DNA from: DATFPQ01 sp035264765
GTDB taxonomy: Bacteria > Actinomycetota > Actinomycetes > Actinomycetales > Angustibacteraceae
Direction: 5' to 3'
Assembly (NCBI GenBank): GCA_035264765.1
Contig: DATFPQ010000202.1
Span: forward strand, 3,569-67,568
DNA length: 64,000 nucleotides
The notes under the pieces were generated by a model. That model was given only the letters and a program-made list of their open reading frames with translations, did not search any database and was not told the origin of the DNA. Both the position numbers and the translations under genes were made by a program. Within the stretch, counting starts at the first letter, position 1. Each line of letters begins with the position of its first letter. Of this stretch, positions 42,671 through 51,833 are shown in pieces.

Positions 42671-43528
42671 ACCGAGTCCCAGGAGGACGCCGTAGGCGAG
42701 TTCGGCCCGGCCCGTGTCACGAAGGACGGGGATCAGCGCCAGGCCGGTGGCGCCCGACCGGATCCGGCGAACGGCCGGGACCATCAGTGCCGCCGAGGCC
42801 AGGGCCGCGAGCGCAGCCGGGTGGGCCGGCGCGATGACCACGACCAGGGCCAGCGCGACGGTCAGCAGGCCCAGGTACAGGCCGCGCGTCCGGGCGTCCC
42901 CGAGGCGCACGGCCAGCGTGCGCTTGCCGCTCGCCGCGTCGGTGGGGATGTCGCGCAGATTGTTGGCCACGAGCAGGGCGCACGCGAGCGCCCCGACGCC
43001 GACCGCACCGGCCACGGCCGGCCAGGTCAGGCGGCCGGCCTGGCTGTACGTCGTCCCGAGCACCGCGACCAGCCCGAAGAACACGAAGACGAAGACCTCG
43101 CCGAGGCCCCGGTACCCGTACGGGTTCCGGCCGCCGGTGTAGTACCAGGCGGCGACCACGGAGGCGACGCCCGCGATCAGCAGCAGCCACGCCTGCGAGG
43201 CGACGACCAGCACCAGGCCCGCCACCGCCGCGACCGCGAAGGCGGTGAAGGCCGCACGCTTCACCGAGCCGGCGGCCGCCGCGCGAGAGCCGGTGAGCCG
43301 GAACGGGCCGACTCGGTCGTCGTCCGTGCCGCGCACGCCGTCGGAGTAGTCGTTGGCGTAGTTGACGCCGACCTGCAGCGCGAGGGCGACCACGCCCGCC
43401 AGCAGCGCGCGTCCCGGGTCGGCGCCGCCGACCGCCGCCGCGGCTCCGGTGCCCGCGGCCACCGGGGCGACGGCCGCCGGGAGGGTCCGTGGTCGGGCAC
43501 CCTCGACCCATTGCGCTGCAGTGGCCAC
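42656..43528 (-). CDS. menA: 1,4-dihydroxy-2-naphthoate polyprenyltransferase
   Basis: Joins the polyprenyl chain to DHNA in the membrane, the step before menaquinone methylation. 290 residues with about eight helices: [51 protein letters not shown] (first Asp-rich NDxxD motif) and [27 protein letters not shown] (second Asp-rich site). GTG at 43528 is preferred over the ATG three codons upstream because GGGAGG abuts that ATG but sits 9 nt from the GTG, and the resulting N-terminus aligns with mycobacterial MenA. Confidence 0.95.
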   Translation of the reverse strand: MATAAQWVEGARPRTLPAAVAPVAAGTGAAAAVGGADPGRALLAGVVALALQVGVNYANDYSDGVRGTDDDRVGPFRLTGSRAAAAGSVKRAAFTAFAVAAVAGLVLVVASQAWLLLIAGVASVVAAWYYTGGRNPYGYRGLGEVFVFVFFGLVAVLGTTYSQAGRLTWPAVAGAVGVGALACALLVANNLRDIPTDAASGKRTLAVRLGDARTRGLYLGLLTVALALVVVIAPAHPAALAALASAALMVPAVRRIRSGATGLALIPVLRDTGRAELAYGVLLGLGLALT

Positions 43529-43562
43529 GAGCCGCATCCTCCCGCATCGGCCGCCGGCCCGG

Positions 43563-44765
43563 TCAGCGGGTGCGGGCGAGCGCGCGCTCGGCGAGATCCT
43601 GGGCGGCACGCCGGTCCGGCTTGCCGGGTCCACGCAGCGGCAGTGCCGGCACCTCCACGACGGCTCGTGGTGCGGCGTGCGCGCCGAGCGCCGCGGTCAC
43701 GGTGCCGCGCAAGACCTCCAGCGGCACAGGCCGCCCGCCGTGCCGGGGCACCACGACAGCGACCAGTCGCTGCCCCCACTCGACGTCCGGGACGCCGACG
43801 AGCAGGCACTCCCGCACCTCGGGGACCGCGGCCAGCACCGCCTCTACCTCCTGCGGCGCCACCTTCAGGCCGCCGGTGACCAAGACGTCGTCCGCCCGGC
43901 CCAGCACGCGCAGCCGGTCGCCGTCCCACCGCCCGAGATCGCTGGTGCGGAACCACCGCGTGCCGTCGTCCTCAGGAAAGGCCTGGGACCCAGTCGAGCC
44001 GCGGTACCCACGCGCCACGACCGGCCCGCCGAGGCTGACGACGCCGTCCACGACCCGCACCCGGACGGCGTCCAGCGGTCGGTCGTCGTACACGCAGCCG
44101 CCGCAGGTCTCGCTCATGCCGTACGTCGTCACGGCTCGTGCGCCGGCAGCCCGCGCCCGGGCCAGCACGGCCGGCGGCGTGGCCGTACCTCCCACCAGCA
44201 CGGCGTCGTAGGAGGTCAGCGCCCGCAGCCCGGGGCCACCGGCGTCCAACAGCCGGACCAGCTGGGTCGGCACCAGGGCTGTGTACCGGCGGCCGGGGGC
44301 GCGGTCGGCGAGCCGCTCGGTGGCCGCGGCGAAGCTATCCGGGTGGAAGCCGCCGCCCAGGTCCAGCCGCTCGGGGCGCGTGCCGGCGACCACGGACCGC
44401 ACCAGCACCTGGACCCCCGCCACGTGGTGCGGGGCGAGCGCGAGCAGCCAGGTGCCCGGGCCCCCGAGCCTTCGGTGCGTCGCATCGGCCGAGTGGCGCA
44501 GCGCGGACGCCGGCAGCAGGGCGCCCTTGGGGACGCCCGTGGAGCCGGACGTGGCCACCACAAGGGCGGTGGGGTCGGACGGGTCGTCCTCATCGTCCGC
44601 CAGCGGCGCCCCCGGCCGAAGCGGCTGCAGGGCGCGCACGGACGGCGGGTCCGGGGGGAGCGGCAGCAGTGCGTCGCCGCTGCCCTCGAGCGCCGCGGCG
44701 AGCCGCTCCAGCGCGGCCGCCGACGGCAGTGCCGCGAGGTCGACGGGCACGAGTCGGCGCGGCAC
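43563..44765 (-). CDS. menE: o-Succinylbenzoate-CoA ligase
   Basis: Adenylate-forming enzyme that activates OSB with CoA. 400 residues, short like mycobacterial MenE. P-loop [72 protein letters not shown] and the catalytic Lys in [13 protein letters not shown] are present. GTG at 44765 follows TACAGT by 6 nt with no Shine-Dalgarno, so leaderless translation is likely. It lies 34 bp upstream of menA and is probably co-transcribed with it. Confidence 0.94.
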   Translation of the reverse strand: MPRRLVPVDLAALPSAAALERLAAALEGSGDALLPLPPDPPSVRALQPLRPGAPLADDEDDPSDPTALVVATSGSTGVPKGALLPASALRHSADATHRRLGGPGTWLLALAPHHVAGVQVLVRSVVAGTRPERLDLGGGFHPDSFAAATERLADRAPGRRYTALVPTQLVRLLDAGGPGLRALTSYDAVLVGGTATPPAVLARARAAGARAVTTYGMSETCGGCVYDDRPLDAVRVRVVDGVVSLGGPVVARGYRGSTGSQAFPEDDGTRWFRTSDLGRWDGDRLRVLGRADDVLVTGGLKVAPQEVEAVLAAVPEVRECLLVGVPDVEWGQRLVAVVVPRHGGRPVPLEVLRGTVTAALGAHAAPRAVVEVPALPLRGPGKPDRRAAQDLAERALARTR

Positions 44766-44771
44766 CCGGTC

Positions 44772-44777
44772 ACTGTA
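44772..44777 (-). promoter_or_regulatory. Candidate -10 box for leaderless menE
   Basis: TACAGT on the minus strand, 6 nt before the menE GTG. Confidence 0.45.
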
Positions 44778-44798
44778 GGCGGCGCCCGCGCTCAGTTT

Positions 44799-44834
44799 GG
44801 TGGCGACGTCTGGTGGCGACGTCTGGTGGGCGAC
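44799..44834 (+). repeat. 13-bp tandem repeat upstream of the FAD oxidoreductase
   Basis: GGTGGCGACGTCT occurs twice in tandem, then a third imperfect copy GGTGGGCGAC, in the divergent menE/FAD-oxidoreductase intergenic region, where it could affect promoter spacing. Confidence 0.85.
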
Positions 44835-44888
44835 CGGGCGCGGGTGCCAGCATGGCCCGACCACCGTGGCAGGGAGGGGGTGGCCGAC

Positions 44889-46286
44889 GTGAGTGGCGTC
44901 GTGGTCATCGGTGCCGGCATGGCGGGACTGCTCGCCGCCGCGGCGGCCGGCCTGTCCGGCTCCAGCGTGACGGTCGTGGAGCGGGATGAGCTCGACCTCG
45001 AGCAGCCCGGAGCAGACGGCGTCTTGGCGGCCCAGCCGCGGCGTGGCGTCCCGCAGGGCAACCACCTCCACGTGCTGCTGCACGCAGGGCTCACCGCGAT
45101 CGAGCAGCTGCTGCCGGGGGTGCGTGCGGAGATCCTGGGCGCCGGTGGCGTGCCGGTTGACACCGGTGACCTCGGCTGGCTGGGACCACAGGGTTGGTCA
45201 CCGACCGGACGTCCGGCGTACGAGGTGGTCTCGGCCACCCGGCCGCTCGTGGAGGCCGTGGTGCGACGCCGGGTGCTCGGGCTGCCCGGCGTCGACCTGC
45301 GCTCGGGTGTCCGGGTGAGCGACGTGCGGCGCACCCCGGCGGGGGCGTCCGCACGATGGTCCGTCGCGCTGGCGGACGGCACCGAGCTGCCCGCTGACGT
45401 CGTCGTCGACGCCTCGGGCCGCGGCTCGCGGCTGGGTGCCTGGCTCGCCGGGCTCGGCGTCGGACCTGCCGCCGTCACGGCCGTCGACCCTGGCGTCGGC
45501 TACGCCAGCCGGCTCTACGCCCTGCCTGTCGACGCGCTGCGCCCGGTGGCCGGCGTCGTGGTGCAGCCGTCGCCGGACAGCCCGTTCGGCGGCACGGCGC
45601 TGCCGGTCGAGAACGGGCGCTGGATCGTGGCGGCCCAAGGCTTCGGCGCGGGCCGGCCGGCCGGCGACCCGGCGTCCATGCTGGATGTGCTGCAGCGCTT
45701 GCCGGACCCCGTGCTGACCGACCTGGTTCGCGCCGCCGAGCCGGTTGGGGACGTGCACGCGTACCGCCGCGCCGGCAACCTCCGGCACCACTACGAGCGG
45801 CTGGCCGACTGGCCGGACGGGCTGCTGGCCGTCGGCGACTCGCTGTGCGCCTTCAACCCCATCTACGGGCAGGGCATCTCGGTCGCCGCGCGGCAGGCGG
45901 TGCTGCTCCGCGAGGCGCTGGCCGGTGCCGACGGGCGCCCCGCGGACGTCCCCGGCCGTGACCTGCTGCGGCGGCTGCAGCGGGTGGCGGACCTGCCCTG
46001 GTCGGTGTCCGCCGGCGCGGATCGCGGCTTCCCGGCGGCGGAGGACGGGCGGACCCGGCCGCTGGAACGGGGTCTGGGGTGGTGGGCCCAGCAGGTCGGC
46101 GTGCTCGCGGCGCACGGCGACTACCGCGCCCAGGACGCCCTGTCGCGCCTCTACCACCTCGTCGGCTCGCCCGCCGAGCTGCTCGCTCCGGCGCTGGTGG
46201 CCGCCGCCGTGCGCGGTCGGGTCGTGGGACTGCCCCCGGCGGTGCCACGGCCGGCGTTCCCCCTCAGCCCCGCGCGGGCCGGGTAG
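44889..46286 (+). CDS. FAD-dependent oxidoreductase/hydroxylase
   Basis: 465 residues. FAD-binding VVVIGAGMAGLLAAAAAGLSGSSVTVVERD (GxGxxG) at the N-terminus, DG/ASGRG motif ADVVVDASGRGSRLGAWL, and the second FAD motif LLAVGDSLCAFNPIYGQGISVAARQA (GD) at about residue 315. This is the p-hydroxybenzoate-hydroxylase-like/geranylgeranyl-reductase-like class. No membrane helix. Next to menE it could act on a quinone or isoprenoid, but this is speculation. GTG at 44889 (11 nt after AGGGAGG) is chosen; GTG at 44880 is only 2 nt away from it. Confidence 0.88.
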   Translation: MSGVVVIGAGMAGLLAAAAAGLSGSSVTVVERDELDLEQPGADGVLAAQPRRGVPQGNHLHVLLHAGLTAIEQLLPGVRAEILGAGGVPVDTGDLGWLGPQGWSPTGRPAYEVVSATRPLVEAVVRRRVLGLPGVDLRSGVRVSDVRRTPAGASARWSVALADGTELPADVVVDASGRGSRLGAWLAGLGVGPAAVTAVDPGVGYASRLYALPVDALRPVAGVVVQPSPDSPFGGTALPVENGRWIVAAQGFGAGRPAGDPASMLDVLQRLPDPVLTDLVRAAEPVGDVHAYRRAGNLRHHYERLADWPDGLLAVGDSLCAFNPIYGQGISVAARQAVLLREALAGADGRPADVPGRDLLRRLQRVADLPWSVSAGADRGFPAAEDGRTRPLERGLGWWAQQVGVLAAHGDYRAQDALSRLYHLVGSPAELLAPALVAAAVRGRVVGLPPAVPRPAFPLSPARAG

Positions 46287-46308
46287 GCGGTCGCCCGAGC
46301 GGCCCGGG

Positions 46309-47223
46309 TCAGGCTGCCTGGAACGAGCGCTTGGCCAGCCCCAGGAAGTAGCCGTCCACCGTGGTGGCGACCGGCGCCTCGGGGTCGGTCGCCGCACCGA
46401 GCGTCACGAAGAGCGGGGTGAAGTGCTCGACGGTGGGGTGTGCGTAGGGCATGCCCGGCGCGCGGGTGCGGAAGCTCGCCAGCTCGTCGACGTCGCCGCG
46501 CGACAGGGCGTCGGCGGCCCACGCGTCGAACTCGGCCGACCAGCCGGGCACCCGGTCGGGGTGGTGCCAGTCGACGAACGGCAGCCCGTGCGTCATGAAC
46601 CCGGATCCGATGACGAGCACGCCTTGGTCCCGCAACGGGCGCAGCCGCCGGCCGAGCTCGAGCAGCCGGGTGCTGTCGTGGGTCGGGATGCTGAGCTGCA
46701 GCACCGGGATGTCCGCGTCGGGGTACATCACCTTGAGCGGAACCCACGCGCCGTGGTCCAGCCCTCGGGCGCGGTGCTCGTGCACGGTCTCGGTGTCCGG
46801 GAGCACCCCGACCACCTGCTGGGCCAGCTCTGTCGCCTCCGGTGTGTCGTAGCGCATCCGGTAGTACAGCGGCGCGAAGCCGCCGAAGTCGTAGACCAGC
46901 TCGGTGCCGGCCAGGGTGCTGCTGATGCTCAGCGGCGCCGACTCCCAGTGGGCGGAGACGATCAGGATGGCCCTCGGCTTTGGCATCGACCTGGCCCAGC
47001 CGTGCAGCTCGCGCATCCAGCCGGCGTCCTCGAACAGCGGTGGCGCGCCGTGGCTTATGTACAGCGAAGGCAGGGGGCGGTCGTCCGGCGTCCACAACTG
47101 TTGCGGGGCCGCGGACTCGGCCGCGGCGGCGCGCTGCAGGTGGTCCGCGAACGGGTGCGCAGCGGGGACGAGCGCGTCCGCCGCGGCCGTGGTCCCGCCG
47201 AGGCTGCTGGGTCGTGGCGTCAT
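46309..47223 (-). CDS. DODA-type extradiol ring-opening dioxygenase (YgiD-like)
   Basis: 304 residues, class III extradiol dioxygenase acting on catechols such as DOPA. Metal ligands and active-site His appear in SLYISHGAPPLFEDAG, ILIVSAHWESAPLSI, LSIPTHDSTRLLELGRRL and LVIGSGFMTHGLPFVDW. The N-terminal 40 residues are a variable extension. The ATG overlaps the upstream DUF2218 stop by 4 bp. Physiological substrate unknown. Confidence 0.92.
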   Translation of the reverse strand: MTPRPSSLGGTTAAADALVPAAHPFADHLQRAAAAESAAPQQLWTPDDRPLPSLYISHGAPPLFEDAGWMRELHGWARSMPKPRAILIVSAHWESAPLSISSTLAGTELVYDFGGFAPLYYRMRYDTPEATELAQQVVGVLPDTETVHEHRARGLDHGAWVPLKVMYPDADIPVLQLSIPTHDSTRLLELGRRLRPLRDQGVLVIGSGFMTHGLPFVDWHHPDRVPGWSAEFDAWAADALSRGDVDELASFRTRAPGMPYAHPTVEHFTPLFVTLGAATDPEAPVATTVDGYFLGLAKRSFQAA

Positions 47224-47537
47224 CGGGCGTCCGCGGCACTCGTGCCGCGGGTCCAGCGGACGGTCAGCCCGGCCCGTTGGCCGAACCGCTCCAGGTGCCG
47301 GCCGAGGACGTCCTCCACGCGCGCGAGACCCTCGGCGTCCGGCCCCGAGGCGACAAGGGTCAGGACGCCGTCGCCGACCACGACCTGTCCGGTCGTGTCA
47401 CCGAACGTCGCGGTCGACGTGCCGCCCTCGGTCGTGAAGGAGATCTTTCGACCGAGGTGCGCGACGAGCTGCTTGGCGTACCGGTCCGGTGCGTCCGTCG
47501 CGACGTCGGCGCGCGAGGTGAGCTGGGTGCTGGTCAT
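47220..47537 (-). CDS. DUF2218 domain protein
   Basis: 105 residues, the complete DUF2218 domain: SRADVATDAPDRYAKQLVAHLGRKISFTTEGG, then VLTLVASGPDAEGLARVEDVLGRHLERFGQRAGLTVRW. Small alpha/beta protein, often found beside siderophore or transport genes, role unknown. It is the first gene of a two-gene operon with the dioxygenase and starts 59 bp from a large interrupted palindrome. Confidence 0.9.
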   Translation of the reverse strand: MTSTQLTSRADVATDAPDRYAKQLVAHLGRKISFTTEGGTSTATFGDTTGQVVVGDGVLTLVASGPDAEGLARVEDVLGRHLERFGQRAGLTVRWTRGTSAADAR

Positions 47538-47596
47538 CGGGCGACTCCAGGTCTGCCGCGAGCGGCAGGTCGAGGCAAGGGGAACATGGGCTCATT

Positions 47597-47646
47597 ACTT
47601 GAACTCTCATGCTTATCGTAGCCGTAAGGTGCATGAGACTTCAAGT
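47597..47646. promoter_or_regulatory. 50-bp interrupted palindrome, candidate operator/promoter of the DUF2218-DODA operon
   Basis: Arms ACTTGAACTCTCATGC and GCATGAGACTTCAAGT pair at 15 of 16 positions around an 18-nt AT-richer centre that is itself partly symmetric (CTTA...TAAG). On the minus strand TTGAAG and TACGAT, 18 bp apart, could be -35 and -10. ACTTGA/TCAAGT half-sites are common for MarR-like repressors. No regulator gene is adjacent. Confidence 0.65.
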
Positions 47647-47798
47647 ATTTCCCTAACTCGCTGGGTCTGTTGCCGGTGGCCTCGCGGTATGGACACGCGC
47701 GGCCGACGCGCGGATTCTGGCGGAAGCGCCAGGTCGGCACCTGCTGGACCGCGCCGGACCGGGGTGTACCCGTACGGGCCGCTCCGAAGGGAGGCACC

Positions 47799-50639
47799 GT
47801 GATCCGTACGTCCCCAGCGTGGTGGCTGGCGGTCACCTGTGCGGCCGGGCTGGTGGTCGCGGCGCAGTCCGCGGTGGCGGCACCGCCTCCTTCCGGCGAC
47901 GGCCTGCCCGCGCGTGCACGCGCGCAGATCGAGGCGCTCGCGGCCGCCAAGGCCGCGCGTACGCCGGCCGAGGAGAAGGTCGAGAGCCCGCTGCTCACCG
48001 CGGCGCAGCAGCAGCGCGGCGAGGCGCCCCCGGCGGCCCGGCAGATCCGAACCGGCGTGCGGACAGATGAACGAGGGCGTACCCGCGTCGACGTCGAGGG
48101 CGCTGTGGGGCCCGTACTGCTGCACCGCATCACCGCTCTCGGTGGGGTGGTCCTGCGCAAGGACGCCGAGGCCGGTGTCGTGCACGCCGACCTGCCGCTG
48201 TCGGTGGTGCCGACGCTTGCCGCCCTTCCGCAGGTGCGCCACATCGTCTCGCTGGCGGCAACCCCCCTCTTGGCCGGCAACCCGAGGCCGTCCGGCGCCA
48301 TCAGGGACGACCGCCTGCGCGGACGCGTGGCTGAGGCGCTACGGGCCGCCGGGACGCAGCCCCGTGACCCGGGCACGGAGTCTCCGGAGGACCCCCCTGA
48401 GGCGGTCAGTGGACCTGTGGTCTCCGAGGGCGATGCCGCCCACGGAGCAGATGCCGCACGAGACGGGCTGCGGGTCACCGGGATCGGGGTCACGGTCGGC
48501 GTGCTGTCGGACGGCGTCGACTCCTTGGCCAGATCCGTTGCCGCCGGCGAGCTTCCGGCTGACGTGCAGGTCCTGCGCGGCGCCGAGGGGATCGGCGACG
48601 AGGGCACGGCCATGCTCGAGATCGTGCACGACCTCGCGCCCAAGGCGAAGCTGATGTTCGCGACGGCGGACGGAGGTCCCGAGACCTTCGCCGACAACAT
48701 CCGCGCGCTGCGTGCCGCCGGTGCGGACGTTCTCGTCGACGACGTCCTGTACCTGGGTGAGTCGTCGTTCCAGGACGGACCGGTCGCGGGCGCCGTCGCC
48801 GACGTCACGACCGACGGTGCGCTCTACTTCAGCTCGGCCGGCAACGACGGCAACGTGGACCATGGGACGTCGGGCAACTACGAGGGCACGTTCCAGTCAT
48901 CCGGCCAGACCATCGGCAAGTTCGCCGGGGTGGCGCACGACTTCGACGCGAGCTCGCGGGTCCAGTCGGTCGACCCGCTGAGCGCGAACTCCGCCGGCAA
49001 TCCCGCGGTCCTGCAGTGGGCCGACGCCTTGGGCGCCGCCGACGACGACTACGACCTGTACGCGGTCGATGCCGCGGGCGACGTGATGGCCTTCTCGAAC
49101 ACGACGCAGGACGGCGACGACGACCCGCTGGAGGGGTTCTTCCTTCCCGGGGCGAACGAGCCGCTGCGCCTGGCGGTCACCAAGTTCCGGGGTGCCGACC
49201 GCTACCTGCAGCTCACCATGTTCCGCGGCCGGTTCCGGGCTGCCGACGGACTCCGGCCGTTCGCGACGCCGGGTGCGACGCGTGGGCACGCCGCCGTTCC
49301 GGAGGCCTACAGCGTGGCCGCCGCACCGGCGGCCGGCGCGTTGCCGTTCGCTCTCGAGGAGGGCGATCCGCCGAACCCCAAGGGACCATACCCCGGTGTT
49401 TTCAAGGGCAGTCAGGCCGCCGAGCCCTTCACCTCGGACGGGCCACGGCGCATGTTCTTCGCCCCGGACGGCGCACAGTTGACGCCGGGAAATCTGTCGG
49501 ACACCGGCGGCAGCGTCCGCGACAAGCCGGACCTGACAGCCGCCGACGGGACGAAGACCTCCGTCCCCGGATTCGAGCAGTTCTTCGGGTCCTCCGCGTC
49601 CGCGGCGCACGCCGCGGCCATCGGGGCTCTGGTGCTCTCGGGTCGTCCGGGGATCTCTGCGGCGCAGGTCCGCGCGGCTCTCACGCAGACGTCGCTCGAC
49701 GTGGAGGCTGCCGGGCCTGACCGCGTCACCGGCACCGGGATCGCGATGGCCGGTCCGTTGCTGCAGTCGCTGGCAGCCACCGCCCAGCCCTACGTCGTCG
49801 CGGGGACACCGGTCGTGACGACGTCCGCCGACGGGGACTCCTTCCTGGAGCCGGGAGAGACGGCGACCCTGAGCGTGCCCGTCACCAACGCCGGCGACGC
49901 TACCGCCGACCGGGTGTCGGTGACCGTCACCTCACCCCTGGAGGGCATGAGCGTGCGGCCCGCGATCGAGTCCTACGGCGCGGTCGAGGCCGGTGCCACC
50001 ACCGTGCGCACCTACCAGGTGACCCCGTCGAGAACCACGCCGCTGGGCGCGTTGGCTCTCTTTTCCGTGCGGGTGCGGTTCGACGGCGGGTTCTCGCCGC
50101 AGGCTTCGAGCGGGTCGGTCCGGGTGGGCCAGCCGTCCACCCGCGTGATCAGCTCCGCCTTCTCCGGCCCCAGTCTCGCCATCCCGGACTTCGCGCCGGA
50201 AGGGGTCAGCGTCCAGCTGCCGGTGGACGGCGTCGGGCCGCTGAGCCGGGTCACCTTCTCGATCGACGGCAGTGACTGCACGGCGGCCGACCCGGGTCCT
50301 ACGTCGGGCGTGCAGCACGGCTACGTCGGTGACCTCGTCGGTGCCCTGCGGAGCCCGGACGGCACCGTGGTGACGCTGTTCCAGAGGGTCGGAACGTCGG
50401 GTGACAACTTCTGCCAGACGGTGTTCACCGACTCCGCCGAACAGTCGATCCAGCGCGTCGGCTTCAAAGACGCGCCCTTCACCGGCAGCTGGCAGCCCAC
50501 GCAACCCTTGTCCACCTTGGTCGGCCGGGCCGGTGACGGCCGGTGGACTTTCACGGTGGCGGACGTCGCCCGAACGGACACCGGAGTGCTGCGGGCCGTG
50601 TCGCTGCACGTGTCTGGTTACGAGCCGCCCCCGTCGTGA
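47799..50639 (+). CDS. Secreted S8/S53-like serine peptidase with C-terminal P (proprotein convertase) domain
   Basis: 946 residues. Signal peptide (TSPAWWLAVTCAAGLVVAAQSAVAAP), long propeptide, then a subtilisin-fold domain: Asp238 in VGVLSDGVDS, oxyanion Asn in ALYFSSAGNDGN and nucleophile Ser599 in FFGSSASAAHAAA (GTS reads GSS). Where subtilisins have HGT, this protein has Glu268-Gly-Thr (GDEGTAMLEIVHDLAP), which also aligns with the catalytic Glu of sedolisins. A CARDB-like domain (about 670-780) and a P domain (about 800-945, SVQLPVDGVGPLSRVTFSIDG...GRWTFTVADVARTDTG) follow. GGGAGG precedes the GTG. The proteolytic activity is inferred. Confidence 0.9.
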   Translation: MIRTSPAWWLAVTCAAGLVVAAQSAVAAPPPSGDGLPARARAQIEALAAAKAARTPAEEKVESPLLTAAQQQRGEAPPAARQIRTGVRTDERGRTRVDVEGAVGPVLLHRITALGGVVLRKDAEAGVVHADLPLSVVPTLAALPQVRHIVSLAATPLLAGNPRPSGAIRDDRLRGRVAEALRAAGTQPRDPGTESPEDPPEAVSGPVVSEGDAAHGADAARDGLRVTGIGVTVGVLSDGVDSLARSVAAGELPADVQVLRGAEGIGDEGTAMLEIVHDLAPKAKLMFATADGGPETFADNIRALRAAGADVLVDDVLYLGESSFQDGPVAGAVADVTTDGALYFSSAGNDGNVDHGTSGNYEGTFQSSGQTIGKFAGVAHDFDASSRVQSVDPLSANSAGNPAVLQWADALGAADDDYDLYAVDAAGDVMAFSNTTQDGDDDPLEGFFLPGANEPLRLAVTKFRGADRYLQLTMFRGRFRAADGLRPFATPGATRGHAAVPEAYSVAAAPAAGALPFALEEGDPPNPKGPYPGVFKGSQAAEPFTSDGPRRMFFAPDGAQLTPGNLSDTGGSVRDKPDLTAADGTKTSVPGFEQFFGSSASAAHAAAIGALVLSGRPGISAAQVRAALTQTSLDVEAAGPDRVTGTGIAMAGPLLQSLAATAQPYVVAGTPVVTTSADGDSFLEPGETATLSVPVTNAGDATADRVSVTVTSPLEGMSVRPAIESYGAVEAGATTVRTYQVTPSRTTPLGALALFSVRVRFDGGFSPQASSGSVRVGQPSTRVISSAFSGPSLAIPDFAPEGVSVQLPVDGVGPLSRVTFSIDGSDCTAADPGPTSGVQHGYVGDLVGALRSPDGTVVTLFQRVGTSGDNFCQTVFTDSAEQSIQRVGFKDAPFTGSWQPTQPLSTLVGRAGDGRWTFTVADVARTDTGVLRAVSLHVSGYEPPPS

Positions 50640-50659
50640 CCGCTCGCGCCCCGCAGGCG

Positions 50660-50691
50660 GGGGAGGAGCCGGCCCGCGCCGGCCCCTCCCC
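50660..50691. terminator. Terminator after the secreted peptidase
   Basis: GGGGAGG(AG)CCGGC / GCCGG(CC)CCTCCCC hairpin 20 bp past the stop, between two converging genes. Confidence 0.72.
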
Positions 50692-50737
50692 ATTGCCGCC
50701 GGCAACGGCCCGGCGTCGCTGATGCCCGTGACCGGAG

Positions 50738-51631
50738 CTACAGCGGCTGGCCGCCGGTGACGCCGAGCACCTCGGCGGTGACATAGCTGGACTCCTGGGA
50801 GGCGAAGAACACGTACGCCGGAGCCAGCTCGGCCGGCTGCCCGGCACGCCCGAGCGGCGTCTGCTCGCCGAAGGACCCGACCTTCTCCTCGGGCATGGTC
50901 GCCGGGATCAGCGGCGTCCAGATCGGCCCGGGCGCGACGGCGTTCACCCGGATGCCGCGATCGGCAAGCATCTGGCCCAGGCCCTTGGTGAAGTTGACGA
51001 TGCCGGCCTTGGTCGTCGCGTAGTCGAGCAGCTCCGGTGAGGGCTGGGACGCCTGGATCGACGCGGTGTTGATGATGCTGGCCCCCGACTTCATGTGCGG
51101 CAGGGACTTCTTGGACAGCCAGAACATCGCGTAGAGGTTCGTCTTCAGCACTCGGTCGAACTGCTCGGTCGTGATGTCCTCGATGCCGCCGGGCTGGGCC
51201 ATCTGGTAGGCGGCGTTGTTCACGAGGACGTCGATGCGCCCGAACTCCTCCACCGCACGGTCGACGACCTGCTGGCACTGCGCCTCGTCTCGCAGGTCGC
51301 CTGGCACGGTCACGGCGGTCCGTCCGGCCTCCTTGACGAGCCGCGCGGTCTCCTGTGCGTCGTCCTCCTCCTCGGGCAGGTACGAGATGAGGACGTCGGC
51401 GCCCTCCCGGGCGAACGCGATGGCCACGGCCCGGCCGATGCCGGAGTCGCCGCCGGTGATGACGGCCTTCTTGCCCTCGAGCCTGCCGCTGCCGCGGTAG
51501 GACTTCTCGCCGTGGTCGGGCTCGTCCCCCATCGACCCCGTGCTGCCGGGGTGATCGAGCTGCTCGCCCTCGGCGTCCGGCTGGTCGTGCTGGTCCTTGG
51601 GGTCCTGCGGGGTGTACTGGTCGTTCGACAT
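50738..51631 (-). CDS. SDR family oxidoreductase (YhdF/YdaD stress type)
   Basis: 297-residue short-chain dehydrogenase. A 45-residue polar, Gln/Asp-rich N-terminus (NDQYTPQDPKDQHDQPDAEG) precedes the Rossmann motif KKAVITGGDSGIGRAVAIAFA, then VNNAAYQMAQP, catalytic Ser in IINTASIQASQPS and YATTKAG (YxxxK), and VNAVAPGPIWTPLIPATMP. The polar N-terminal tail and GGDSGIG variant are typical of the general-stress SDRs in Bacillus and actinomycetes. ATG with GAGGAAG upstream. Substrate unknown. Confidence 0.93.
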   Translation of the reverse strand: MSNDQYTPQDPKDQHDQPDAEGEQLDHPGSTGSMGDEPDHGEKSYRGSGRLEGKKAVITGGDSGIGRAVAIAFAREGADVLISYLPEEEDDAQETARLVKEAGRTAVTVPGDLRDEAQCQQVVDRAVEEFGRIDVLVNNAAYQMAQPGGIEDITTEQFDRVLKTNLYAMFWLSKKSLPHMKSGASIINTASIQASQPSPELLDYATTKAGIVNFTKGLGQMLADRGIRVNAVAPGPIWTPLIPATMPEEKVGSFGEQTPLGRAGQPAELAPAYVFFASQESSYVTAEVLGVTGGQPL

Positions 51632-51833
51632 GCGGCCTTCCTCGGTCCGTGGTTTCGGCGTGCCCCATTTCGCCCTGTCTGGGGCCGGGGGTAACGAGTG
51701 AACCCGTGATCGCGAGTACCGGCCACCGGAGGGGAGCGAGTACGCGCGACCACCTGGTCTGTCAGGCCGCCGGAGCAGATCGGCTGAGGGCAGACGACGA
51801 AGGGCGGCGTCTGGCAACGGGGACACGCCCAGG

